DNA from: Baffinella frigidus
Lineage: Eukaryota > Cryptophyceae > Cryptomonadales > Baffinellaceae
Reading direction: 5' to 3'
Assembly (NCBI GenBank): GCA_026770585.1
Contig: MU646340.1
Coordinates: 535,815-547,859, forward strand
Length of the DNA stretch: 12,045 nucleotides
The notes beneath the pieces are model-generated. The model worked only from the letters and a program-made list of their open reading frames with translations. It made no database searches and was not told the DNA's origin. Below are positions 1-7,375 of this stretch, piece by piece. Position 1 is the first letter of the stretch. Each line of letters begins with the position of its first letter. Both the position numbers and the translations under genes were made by a program.

Positions 1-21
1 GGGGGGGGGGGGGGGGGGGGG
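1..21. repeat. Poly-G homopolymer at window edge
   Basis: An uninterrupted run of 21 G opens the window. On the minus strand it would be a poly-C just inside the intron that follows the possible donor at 32. A run this long at an edge may be a true homopolymer or an assembly or sequencing artefact. The sequence cannot tell which. Confidence 0.9.
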
Positions 22-32
22 CAGACGCGCAC

Positions 33-290
33 CTCGAGAGCAGACGCCGACTGCGCGAAGCCCAAGAGTGCCGTGCTCGCCACCAGCTGCGCGCAAAGGT
101 GTGAGAACTCACGGTACCAAATGTTCAACCGCGCCAAGGAAACGGCCCGACCGCGCACGCTCACAGCATGCACCGATGACGGGCGAGACGCGCACAAGAG
201 GCTGTAGGGCGAGGCAGACCGCGGGGAGAAACTCGCGGATGTCGAGGCCAGGGACTTTCCGAAGCTTGCGGAGCAGCGCTCGCCGTGTGG
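33..290 (-). CDS. Possible minus-strand exon pair of an unrecognised gene (partial)
   Basis: A possible gene fragment that I do not recognise. On the minus strand an acceptor (GGCAG) precedes 290 and an open frame runs to 118. It encodes a helical-looking stretch rich in Leu, Val, Ala and Arg, including KVPGLDIREFLPAVCLAL. From here it either stops at the TGA at 109-111 or splices at GTACCG (117) to an acceptor GCGCAG ending at 87, continuing in the same phase as LVASTALLGFAQSASALE (86-33), followed by a donor GTGCGC at 32. That intron would be only 31 nt, much shorter than the others here (about 110-560 nt), which argues for caution. The alternating hydrophobic pattern resembles a HEAT/ARM-type helical repeat, but that is only an impression. 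No convincing upstream exon was found between 290 and 1250. The plus-strand frame over the same bases (68-511) is Arg/Pro/Ser-rich and looks like a shadow. Confidence 0.3.
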
Positions 291-676
291 CTGCCGCGCG
301 CCTCCTCCCGTCCGTCCCCGCTCTGCCCGCCCCGCTCGACGCCCCATCCGCCTGCCCGCACACCGTGTTATGGGGTTGCCTCGCTCATCAAGAGCCCCCC
401 TCCCCCCAGGATCACCTTAGAGATACAGGTATATGCTCACTGTGGGGGCGGCTGCCCGAACAGGCACCGTTCACGGCCCCAACGGGAGGCGCGCCGGGCC
501 TGGCTGCCTGATGTGCCATGCGTGCCCCGCTGCGTCGCGAGAGCCCCGCCCATTGGTGCTGCTCCCTGAGTGCTCCACTGCCTGGACCCAGAGCGTCACC
601 GTGCTGCGGCACGCGCCGGTGCAGTGACGCGGGGGGGCGGGGGGGCGGGCAGACACCTGCTCAGGCAGGCGCGCCG
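291..676. other. GC-rich non-coding stretch, no gene supported
   Basis: Apart from the transposon-end fragment at 371-416, I see no supported feature here. Open frames exist on both strands, but their translations are compositionally biased towards Pro, Arg, Gly and Ser, and none is bounded by splice sites that join to a neighbour. Confidence 0.5.
371..416. mobile_element. Fragment of a MITE end (left arm only)
   Basis: The sequence TGGGGTTGCCTCGCTCATCA (371-390), followed by a C-rich run and CCAGGATCACC, closely follows the left arm of the intact element at 10664 (GGGGTACCTCGCTCACAAG, C-run, CTAGGACACC). No matching right arm (YATGAGCGAGGTACC) was found nearby, so this is a truncated or decayed copy. 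Confidence 0.5.
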
Positions 677-760
677 GGAGGGAGGCGGGGAGGGAGGGAG
701 GGAGGGAGGCGGGGAGGGAGGCGGGGAGGCAGGGTGGCAGGGAGGAAGGGAGGCACCAGC
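677..760 (+). repeat. GGGAGG purine-rich low-complexity tract
   Basis: An almost pure G/A tract built from GGGAGG and GGCGGGGAGG units. The many GGG runs at short spacing could in principle form G-quadruplexes. Minus-strand frames through it read as Leu/Pro/Ser repeats and are artefacts of the composition. Confidence 0.8.
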
Positions 761-889
761 GCAGGAGGCACCGCGTGCTCGCAGCCAGGGCCGTTGGCAA
801 GCACGAAGACCGAGAAGGCCCCTCCCTCCCCCCAGTCGATCCGCACCCCAGGCGCCGACCTGCTTCCCCGCTAGTGTCACATGGTGTAG

Positions 890-917
890 AGCAGGGTTGC
901 GTCAACCCAACCCTGCT
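890..917. repeat. 10-bp perfect inverted repeat (hairpin)
   Basis: AGCAGGGTTG (890-899) pairs exactly with CAACCCTGCT (908-917) around an 8-nt loop. It sits at the head of the diverged tandem repeats at 898-1142. No function is evident. Confidence 0.6.
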
Positions 918-1142
918 CGCCCGTCCATAGAAGCAGTGTGCGTCAGCCCTTCCCCCCCCCGTCCACACCCGTCCGTCACGCTTGCTCCACCCGAATCACT
1001 CTACGCATCAGCGCGGATTTTTTCTCTGTGCGTCAACGCCTCTCGCTCGTGCAGCAATGCTCCACCTTATTCAGAGACACCTTGAGTCTGTGTCAACCCT
1101 TCTCGTCCGTCCAGGCATGCTGCACCTGAATCTCTCTACGCT
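898..1142 (+). repeat. Diverged tandem repeats, four copies
   Basis: Four copies start with TGYGTCAACC-type sequence near 898, 939, 1029 and 1090. Copies 2 and 4 share the order TGYGTCA, CCCTTC, GTCC, then GCTSCACC, GAATC, CTCTACGC, and copy 3 carries a weaker version of the second half. Unit length varies from about 40 to 90 bp. A 9-bp hairpin follows at 1175-1207 (AGCTGTTCC paired with GGAACAGCT). No coding interpretation is supported. Confidence 0.55.
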
Positions 1143-1258
1143 GAAGAACCGAGCTTCTCGACGCAGGGGCACACAGCTGTTCCGAACAGTGCGGTACAGG
1201 AACAGCTATGTGCGGTAGTGCAATCATGTACATTGACCCTGCTGCCTCTCAACGGTCC

Positions 1259-2165
1259 CTTAGGTTTTAGGGTCTCGGGTTGATGGTTCAGGGATTAGGG
1301 ATTAGGGTTGAGGGATACAGTGTAGGATTGAGGGTTGATGGTTTAGAGTCTAGGTTCAGAGTTTACGTTGAGAGTTTATGGTTTGTGGTTGAGGGTTGAG
1401 GGTTGAGGGTTGAGGGTTAGGGTTGAGGGTTGAAGATTGAGGGTTTAGAGTTTAGGGTTCAGGGTTTATGGTTGAGACTTTGGGGTTTAGGGTTTAGGGC
1501 TTAGGGTTTGGGATCTAGGGTTCAAGGTTTAGGGTTTAGGGTTTAGGGTTCAGGTTGAAGATTGAGGGTTTTGGGTTTAGGGTTTAGGGTTTTGGGTTTG
1601 AGGTTTAGGGTTTAGGGTTTAGGGTTTAGGGTTTAGTGTTTAGTGTCTGGGTTTTGGGTGTTAGGTGTTAGGTTCTAGGGTTCAGGGTTTGGGGGTCAGA
1701 GTTTAGGGTTTAGCATTTATGGTTGATGGTTTAGGGTTTGGGATTGAGGGTTTAGGGTTTAGGGTTTAGGGTGTAGGGTTTAGGGTTTGGGGTTTGGGGT
1801 TTAGGGTTTAGGGTTTAGGGTTTAGGGTTTAGGGTTGAGGGTTTAGGGTTTATGGTTCAGGGTTGAGACTTTGGGGTTCGGGGTTTAGGGTTCAGGGTTT
1901 CAGGGTTTAGGGTTTAGGATTCAGGGTTCAAGGTTTAGGGGTTAGGGTTCAGGTTGATGGTCGAGGGCGGGTTTAGTGTGTGGGGTTTAGGTTTTAAGTT
2001 TTAGATTTTAGGTTTTAGGGTTTAGGGTTCAGGGTTCAGGGTTGAGCATTTATCGTTCAGGGTTTAGGATTGTAGGGTTCAGGGGTTACAGGCTTCAGAT
2101 TCAGGGATGAGAGTTTAGGACAGAAGGTCACATCGACAGCCTGTGCAGGTTCAGGGTTTAGGTGT
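1259..2165 (+). repeat. Degenerate telomere-like heptamer array 1
   Basis: About 900 bp of TTTAGGG-like heptamers with the G-rich strand on plus. Clean blocks include TTGAGGG x4 (1389-1416), TTTAGGG x4 (1604-1631) and TTTAGGG x5 (1800-1834). Elsewhere the units are mixed with TTCAGGG, TTTGGGG, TTTATGG and off-length units. TTTAGGG is the telomere repeat of plants and several algal and alveolate groups. The degeneracy and the single-copy DNA on both sides mark this as an interstitial or subtelomeric array, not a live chromosome end. The terminal codons of the minus-strand gene ending at 2151 lie within its right edge. Confidence 0.93.
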
Positions 2166-4127
2166 GTCCACACTGCACACACAGTGTGATGGGAGGGGTG
2201 GGGCGGGAAGGGACCGAGAGGCATAGAGTTCAATGTCCTGGAAGCTCGCGCTCACGAACGCCTTCTCGCCCCCCTGCAAACCACCCAGCGAAGCAACGTT
2301 ACTTTGCCCCCCGCACCCAGCCACCCACGCGTCCTTCACCCCAAGCGTCCTCCACCCCCAGCGCTGCGGTTTTCGTTGTGTTCAGGTGACGCAGGAGGGC
2401 ACGTGGCGCGATCAACAGCCGCGAAGAGTGTGTGGCATGGCATACAAAGGGAAGCTGACTCTGTGAGAGCGGTGCGCGAAGAAAAAGGGACGCACCTGGG
2501 CAAACGCAAACGCATGGTGGTGCTGCGGTGGCGTCATGCGGCCGGCGAGCGCACCCAGCATCACGGCTATTCCCTCGAGGCCCGCGGTGACGGGGGGCGG
2601 CACGAAGTGCATCGGGAGGGTGTAGGAGCGTTGGTTGGCGCCTATCACGATGTTCGCCGGCTGCAAGGAGGGGCGGCGGCGGGTCCTCGGGCTGTGCTCC
2701 TCAAAGCCGACGTTGGGCCCGAACGGCGAGCCGAGGACTGTGCGTTTCACGAGATGGCCCCCCTGCACCTTCCGCAGCTGCTGGTGCACGCCTGCGAACG
2801 CCTGTTGAGGAGAGAGGTCAGACCGAAGCGCCTGCCACCCCTACAGCCAGACGTCCCGTGCGGCATCTCGTCGCCAACTGTCTGCAACTCTTTGCACGAC
2901 ACCCATCCAGCCACCACCAAATCGCCTGTTTTTCGGCTCCCGTGAGTATCTGCTGTGGGCTGACCGACCGAGAAGATGCAAGGGGTGGCAAGGGGCTGCA
3001 CCATCACGGAGAGAGTCGCGAGGTCTGACGAGTAGGCCTGTCATCCACGAGAATGGGGTGTCACTCGCACACACACGCCGCTGTCTCTTGTCTGGCCCAC
3101 TTGCCCACGCGTTGCGTGGGCACTTGCCCATGTGTTGGCTTGCCCATGAGTTGCAGCAACACTCAGATGATGGGTGGCATTGCCAGGCGCAGGGGATATG
3201 GCGGGGGGCGTACCAGGCGCCACTACCCCAGGCTCTCGTCCGGGTTGCGTTCCTCTCTTTTGTGTTGAGCCTCTGCAGACAGCGAGAAGGCGAGGTCCAG
3301 GAGGTCGCTCTCAATCCTGCATCCTCTCCTCACGTAGTTGGACACGCCGTCGAGCGGGTCCAGCCTGAACTCTGATCGCGGTGCCGGCCGCAGCCTGCGA
3401 TGGGTGATAATCCCCGGTCAAACACGTACAGTCTTCACGCGAGACACTCCCCAATGCAGAGGCCATTCCAGGGATACCATGGCGAGGAGCATTTCTGTGA
3501 CGAGGAACGATGAGCACCGAGAACCTGGGACGAGGAGCTATAGAGCACCGAGAAGGAATGGTAGACCGCCTCTGGGGGCCAACTGGATGAGTTCGCAGGG
3601 TTCGAGTGCACACACCCCCATTTAAGTGCTGACATGTTTATGAGGGCAGCCTGTGCGAAGGAACGCGTGACCCGGGTCCAGTCGCACAATTATCTTCAGA
3701 ACTCGAGTTGTATTGTCCTCACTGGTTGTTTGTGTTGATTGGGATAGTATGGCATATACAGAACACGTGGTGTGATCCGGAGCAGGAACCACGTATTTGT
3801 CCCATTACCGCTAGAGTCAGGGATCGTTTCGATCATAGCGGGGCAGGGCGGGACGGGGACGCACTGCTGCACAATCTTGGTGACGAGGAGCACGCGCGTG
3901 CGCTCTTCCTCGCGAGAATCCGTGGCCGCAGCGGCCTTGAGGCAGGCAGGAGGGACTCGCTTCAGCCGTGGTTCAAACCCGAAACCCTGAACCACGGAAG
4001 AGACGGGGAGGGAATCGCTGCGAAACGAGCGAATGGCACCTCCGGAGATTGGGGAATGAAATGCAGCGCACGATGCGCATAGCGCGGGAAGCGTGGCTAC
4101 GGGGAGGAACACAGCAGAGCGCGACAT
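2151..4127 (-). CDS. Predicted plastid-targeted protein, unrecognised family (5 exons)
   Basis: Hand-built model: exons 4127-3809, 3371-3227, 2881-2845, 2801-2496 and 2273-2151, with GT-AG introns whose phases agree (1, 2, 0, 0), totalling 930 nt or 309 residues plus stop. Residues 1-22 form a signal peptide (MSRSAVFLPVATLPALCASC then AA). The cleavage site precedes F23 in AAFHSP and is followed by a Ser/Arg-rich transit-like stretch, the known address tag of red-lineage complex plastids. The mature part starts near CLKAAAATDSREEERTRV. Further blocks are FRLDPLDGVSNYVRRGCRIE (exon 2), a 12-codon microexon, and exon 4 with LGSPFGPNVGFEEHSP, PANIVIGANQRSYTLPMHF and a mildly hydrophobic GIAVMLGALAG. 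I recognise no family or catalytic motif. Exon 1 (with the presequence), exon 2 and exon 4 (donor CAG|GTGCGT, acceptor CTCAACAG) are the best supported. The 37-nt exon 3 rests mainly on phase. The last exon may instead carry another intron, because its tail runs into the telomere-like array and takes its stop there. Confidence 0.68.
3095..3157. repeat. Intronic short repeats with a 9-bp perfect hairpin
   Basis: Inside intron 2 of the minus-strand gene, CTTGCCCAYG-GTTG units occur three times (from 3100, 3123 and 3139). The first forms a perfect hairpin, TGCCCACGC (3102-3110) with GCGTGGGCA (3114-3122), around a 3-nt loop. It was probably produced by local duplication. It could affect splicing of the following 37-nt exon, but nothing shows that. 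Confidence 0.6.
3499..3554 (+). repeat. Two-copy 30-bp tandem duplication in intron 1
   Basis: GACGAGGAACGATGAGCACC (from 3499) and GACGAGGAGCTATAGAGCAC (from 3529) start two diverged copies, each ending in CACCGAGAA. A partial third copy lies just upstream (GCGAGGAGCA, 3482). On the minus strand each full unit ends in CGTCCCAG or CGTCACAG, so the duplication also creates acceptor-like sites. It lies within the predicted first intron of the minus-strand gene. Confidence 0.55.
3966..3997. repeat. 10-bp perfect hairpin with telomere-like loop, inside exon 1
   Basis: CCGTGGTTCA (3966-3975) pairs exactly with TGAACCACGG (3988-3997) across the 12-nt loop AACCCGAAACCC, which resembles the C-strand of the telomere-like arrays. 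It falls in the transit-peptide part of the minus-strand gene (residues about 44-54), where protein sequence is normally weakly constrained. Confidence 0.6.
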
Positions 4128-4352
4128 CGTACAGGAGACTCGTCAGACTCGTTGGGCGGCCACTCGATCGGCCACTCAAGCCACTGCAACAGCGACTTTT
4201 GAAATTTTGATGCGACTTTAACTTTTGCCCAAATGTGGTCCACATTTGGGGCGAAAACTTTTGGATTGACACCGGGAACTCCGACGCCGTTCTTGGAGCC
4301 ATTCAATTTATTTCCGCCGGACACACAAGGGCCAGGATCACCGAACTTCACG
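4128..4352. promoter_or_regulatory. Shared divergent promoter region
   Basis: These 225 bp separate the start codons of two divergent genes, so both promoters and both 5' untranslated regions must lie here or overlap the genes. The stretch at 4190-4265 is clearly more AT-rich than its surroundings and carries repeated GCGACTTT (4192 and 4212) and ACTTTTG motifs around a strong palindrome. No canonical TATA box is obvious. That both promoters sit here follows from the gene layout and is inference. Confidence 0.6.
4220..4260. promoter_or_regulatory. 41-bp near-perfect palindrome, candidate operator
   Basis: CCCAAATGTGG (4228-4238) and CCACATTTGGG (4240-4250) are exact inverted copies separated by one base. 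The symmetry continues outwards with AACTTTTG (4220-4227) against CGAAAACTT (4252-4260) with few differences. It lies about 90 bp from each start codon, near the centre of the divergent promoter region. A two-fold symmetric site of this kind suits a dimeric regulator that could act on both genes. No regulator is identified. Confidence 0.55.
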
Positions 4353-7300
4353 ATGCGCTCTTCTGTCCTCGTCTCCGTGACGGTGATGGGCATGGTCTCT
4401 TTCGCGGCCGCCTTCCAGGCCCCCGGGGGCGCGATCCTCCGCACCCGCGCCGCTCCTTCCCTTTCCCTGCGTGCTCCTTCATCGGCACCTCGTGGTAACG
4501 ACCCCGTCTCGATCTGATGTATTTGTTCAGCCTCCATCGATACCTACAGCGTGTGTGCAGACCGACGCAGGCGCTATGATATGTGGCTGACAAAGCAATG
4601 CCGCAGCCTTCAACCGCGCGGCGGGAGTGAAGATGGCGGTCCTCCTCGACAACGGTGAACTGAAGCTCGACTCGGAGGAGTGCGCGAAGCTCAAGCTCCC
4701 GGCCGACTCAGTTATCCCCGCTGATAGCGCTGAAGAGATCCAGGGCCGTCTTCAGGAGTTCGAGGACGAGGAGGTCCGGAAGCTCTTCCGCGGCCTTGGG
4801 CCCTCCCCCGACGAGGAGCCCTACGAGGGTAAGCACCTTCCTCCGGCCCTGCACCTGGCCCGGCGCAAGCAATTCCGCCCTGCTCCAGCCCGCCTCCAGT
4901 AGTCGCGTGTCTGCATCGCAGCCCGGCGCCCTTGCCCGCAGCCCTCTATATTTCAGCTGCCCGTTTTTTTATGTGCTGTGCCAAAGTGTTTCCTCCTTTC
5001 ACCCATGGCCATGCGTCCAGCGTCATGGATCCGACCGCGACTCTCCTCGAAACAGGATACTGGGCGGACGTGGAGCGCCTTGGGCTTGAAGAGTCGAACC
5101 TCGGGACATCTTCCATCAACCCAGGGTCGCTGTACGGCCCGGACGGCGTGCCCTACGCCCCCTGGATGGTCGGGAAGGTCTCGGAGGGCCGGACGAAGAA
5201 GCGCCCTTCGACCAAAACCGAGGAGGAGCTGAAATTCGAGTACGACGGGCGTGGCCAGGTCCTCGTCCACTCCTCCCTCCTGAGCGGTATCCTGCGTGTT
5301 CACATCGCACCCCTTTCCCGCGACGCGTAGCTACACTCACGCTCCTACCTTGACTGTCCCGCCCGTTTCTCTCGGCCTTCCTTCAGCGACACCCCTCCTC
5401 GATGGCGCCTCGCCGCCTGCCCACGCGCGCACGCACACACACACACGCAGTGGCCCAGCACTGGCAGGCAGGCGCGCCGCATGCCAGCAGGCGCTGACGA
5501 CCTCGCGTCTTCCCCCGGTGAGTGCAGGAGCTGGCAGGCGCGGGCGGCGGGGGGCTGAACTCGCAGCTCGTGGGCGACGAGGTGAAGCTGTCCTTCAACA
5601 TCGGGACCGAGACCAACACCCGGGGGTACGTGATCACGCGCCGCCCGGGCGGCTCCGACGACTCCGCGTACAAAGTCGTCGCTGACTACCTCACCCCTGG
5701 TACCGCCCACCTCACTTGCTCGCCCCTGGTAGCGCCTGGTCCAGCCCGCGTATTTGCCTCACCCCTGGTAGCGCCTGGTAAGTAAAGCCCTCCCCGATAA
5801 CTGGCAACGCCTCCTCCCATCTATATCTCGCTCGCTCGCTCTCTCTCTCGCTCTCTCCCTCTCTCCCTCCCTCCCTCCCTGTCCCCCTCCCACCCTCTGC
5901 GCCACCTCATCAGCCGTGCCCCCAGGCTGCGCATATAATTCGTACCCCAGTTGTTTGGCTTTCTTGACAAACCCTCTTCCCAAATCGACATGTTGAGAAG
6001 AATCGAGAAGCTGGCGCCCTGCCCCCTGGGCCTGGAGGCGGCGTGGGTGGCGCGACGTGAGTGGTGGCGCGGGGTGGTCGGTTGATGGTGACGCGGGTTC
6101 TCGGTGCGGCAGGCGCGAGCCTCAACTCGGGCGCGATCCGGGGCGAGTACAGCTACGTCGACGGGAGCGTCGAGCCGGGCACCTGGGTGTATCGCGTCGC
6201 CGATGAGGACATGGAGGGCCGGTCTCTCCCTCCACCCCGCCCCCCGATTCTCTCTCTCTTCCTCTCCCTCTCCCTCTCCCTCTCCCTCTATCCCTCCCCC
6301 TCTCTCCCTCCCCCTCACTTTATCCCTCTCCCTCTCCCCCCCTCTCCCTCTCCCTCTGGAGGGAGAGAGGGAGAGAGGTGAGGTCGCTCTTCCGGAAGCA
6401 GTGGCGCGACCGATGCAGGCCTGTCAGGAGCTGGGCAGGCACTCGCTCTCTTGTGGGTTCTGCGTGAAGCACACCTGCGAACCTGGGGGGAGCGGTGTCT
6501 CTCTCCCGGGCGCCCATTTGGCACGAACCTTGAATCGCCGGTTGCGGACGCCTCGGGTTTCTTCTTTCACTGGTGGGGCGTTGCCTGCCCCACCCCCTCC
6601 TCGAGGGTACAGCCACGTGGCAGTCCTCACGGTTTCGGAAGTCCGCGCGGCGGTTGCAACACGAAAGACGTTGGATGACAGTGGACGGTGCGGTGCGGTG
6701 ACGAGCATGCGTTGTGGTGTGGCTCACGAGAGTGTGGTGTTGTGTGGTTGTAACTAAACACGAAATCGGGTGGCAGCAAGACGATCCTGTCGCAGACGAT
6801 CATCGAGGTGCCGTCCAACTCCGACAAGGTCAAGACTCTCGTCTCCGCTGCGGTCTCCTCCCCCCCCAACTTGGTAGGCCTAAGTCAATCTACTGTGCCG
6901 TCCTCATAACCGTGCGTTCTTAAGTGCCCTTGAAGCCTAGATACCCACACACCCCTTCCGATCTGGAGTATCGTCCGGCGACGTCCTGGGGTGAGGGGGT
7001 GGCGTTGCGGCAGCCTCAAGGTGCAAACGCGCGGGGGCGCCCTTGTCCCAGCGGCCCCTCCCCTTCCATGATCGTTTCCCATCGCGCATCGCTGGTGGGT
7101 CCTACTTAAATCCACACCGCCGTGATCCACCCTCCCAGAACAATCGGCAGCGCACACCCAGCTCCCAACACTCAATTATCCTCCTCCTCCTCCTCCTCTG
7201 GCATGCAGCCACCATGCGGCAGAGTGCGGCCCTGAAAAGATGGTTCCCAAGTGGGGTCCCTGGAAAGCGCGGGTGCTGACGTGGAGGGGTTGGTTGGTGG

Positions 7301-7375
7301 GAGCAGGTGCTTGGCGCGTTCCTGACGGGTTTGACCCTCTTCGCCATCAACGCCGATCCCATGAACGGCCTCTAA
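4353..7375 (+). CDS. Predicted plastid membrane protein with FN3-like domain (7 exons)
   Basis: Hand-built model: exons 4353-4494, 4607-4828, 5056-5258, 5528-5699, 6113-6221, 6777-6873 and 7307-7375, all GT-AG with matching phases, 1014 nt, 337 residues. Residues 1-20 are a signal peptide cleaved before F21 in AAAFQAP, then a Ser/Arg/Pro-rich transit stretch to about 47, the address tag of red-lineage complex plastids. Residues 55-121 are acidic and helical (LDNGELKLDSEECAKLKLP, EFEDEEVRKLF). Exon 3 carries the compact motif NPGSLYGPDGVPYAPWMVGK. Residues about 198-295 form one beta-sandwich-like domain of fibronectin-III character: DEVKLSFNI, GYVITRRPGG, YKVVADYLTP, GEYSYVDGSVEPGTWVYRVA, TILSQTIIEV. 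Residues 315-330 (LVLGAFLTGLTLFAI) form a single C-terminal membrane helix followed by NADPMNGL. It may be anchored in the thylakoid or envelope. I know no name for it. Uncertain points: exon 3 may start at 4957 or 4942, exon 3/4 may join at 5286/5538 (6 residues longer), and exon 4 has repeated donors. Confidence 0.78.
5406..5490 (+). repeat. Intronic CA-rich and GCAGGC short repeats
   Basis: Intron 3 contains a short CACACACACACA run near 5430-5448, followed by GGCAGGCAGGCGCGCC and several CAG trinucleotides that could act as decoy acceptors. It is low-complexity intron sequence. Confidence 0.5.
5700..5777 (+). repeat. 39-bp tandem repeat carrying splice donors
   Basis: Two 39-bp units (5700-5738 and 5739-5777) agree at 29 of 39 positions, with the last 15 bases identical (CCCTGGTAGCGCCTG). 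GT donors in the same codon phase therefore occur at 5700 (GTACCG), 5739 (GTCCAG) and 5778 (GTAAGT). The frame stays open through both units, so using the later donors would add 13 or 26 residues at the end of exon 4 without shifting the frame. The donor at 5778 has the best consensus. The one at 5700 gives the most natural beta-domain junction (YLTP-G-ASLNSG). Confidence 0.7.
5824..5888 (+). repeat. CT-rich low-complexity tract in intron 4
   Basis: A run of CTCG, then CTCT, then CTCC units, probably slippage-derived. It lies well inside the intron between exons 4 and 5, about 225 bp from the acceptor at 6112, so it is not the polypyrimidine tract of that acceptor. Confidence 0.75.
6239..6378 (+). 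repeat. (CTCTCC)n tract ending in a purine mirror hairpin
   Basis: About 120 bp of CTCTCC/CCTCTCC repeats begin just after the exon 5 donor (6222). They end abruptly in the complementary purine run GGAGGGAGAGAGGGAGAGAG (6358-6377). The end of the pyrimidine tract and this purine run can pair as a hairpin of about 15 bp. Homopurine-homopyrimidine tracts of this type can also form triplex DNA. It lies in the 555-nt intron 5 of the plus-strand gene. Confidence 0.7.

Noticed and set aside
68-511. Open frame of 147 codons on plus
   Set aside because: Arg/Pro/Ser-rich translation with no motif. It overlaps a MITE fragment and lies opposite a more plausible minus-strand frame.
471-968. Open frame of 165 codons on minus rich in Leu-Pro-Ser
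   Set aside because: Its repeat section is just the GGGAGG tract read in reverse. There is no gene-like sequence around it.
2304-2945. Open frame of 213 codons on plus
   Set aside because: It lies opposite exons 3-5 of the minus-strand gene. The minus reading has good splice sites and constrained protein, while the plus reading is a biased shadow.
3435-3689. Minus-strand frame with WGCVHSNPANSSSWPPEAVY as an extra exon
   Set aside because: Its phase (0) does not fit the phase-1 donor at 3808. Exons 1 and 2 already join cleanly without it (ETIPDSS-EFRLDPL), and the stretch contains a tandem duplication typical of intron sequence.
3967-3980. B-box-like GGTTCAAACCC
   Set aside because: No A-box or tRNA fold. 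It is part of a perfect hairpin inside the minus-strand exon 1.
4957-5055. Upstream acceptor choices for exon 3 of the plus-strand gene (4957 or 4942; also CAG at 5020)
   Set aside because: The CAG at 5020 gives the wrong frame. Those ending at 4956 and 4941 keep the frame but add intron-like sequence. The acceptor at 5055 gives the smooth junction EEPYEG-YWADVERL. The 4957 start remains possible.
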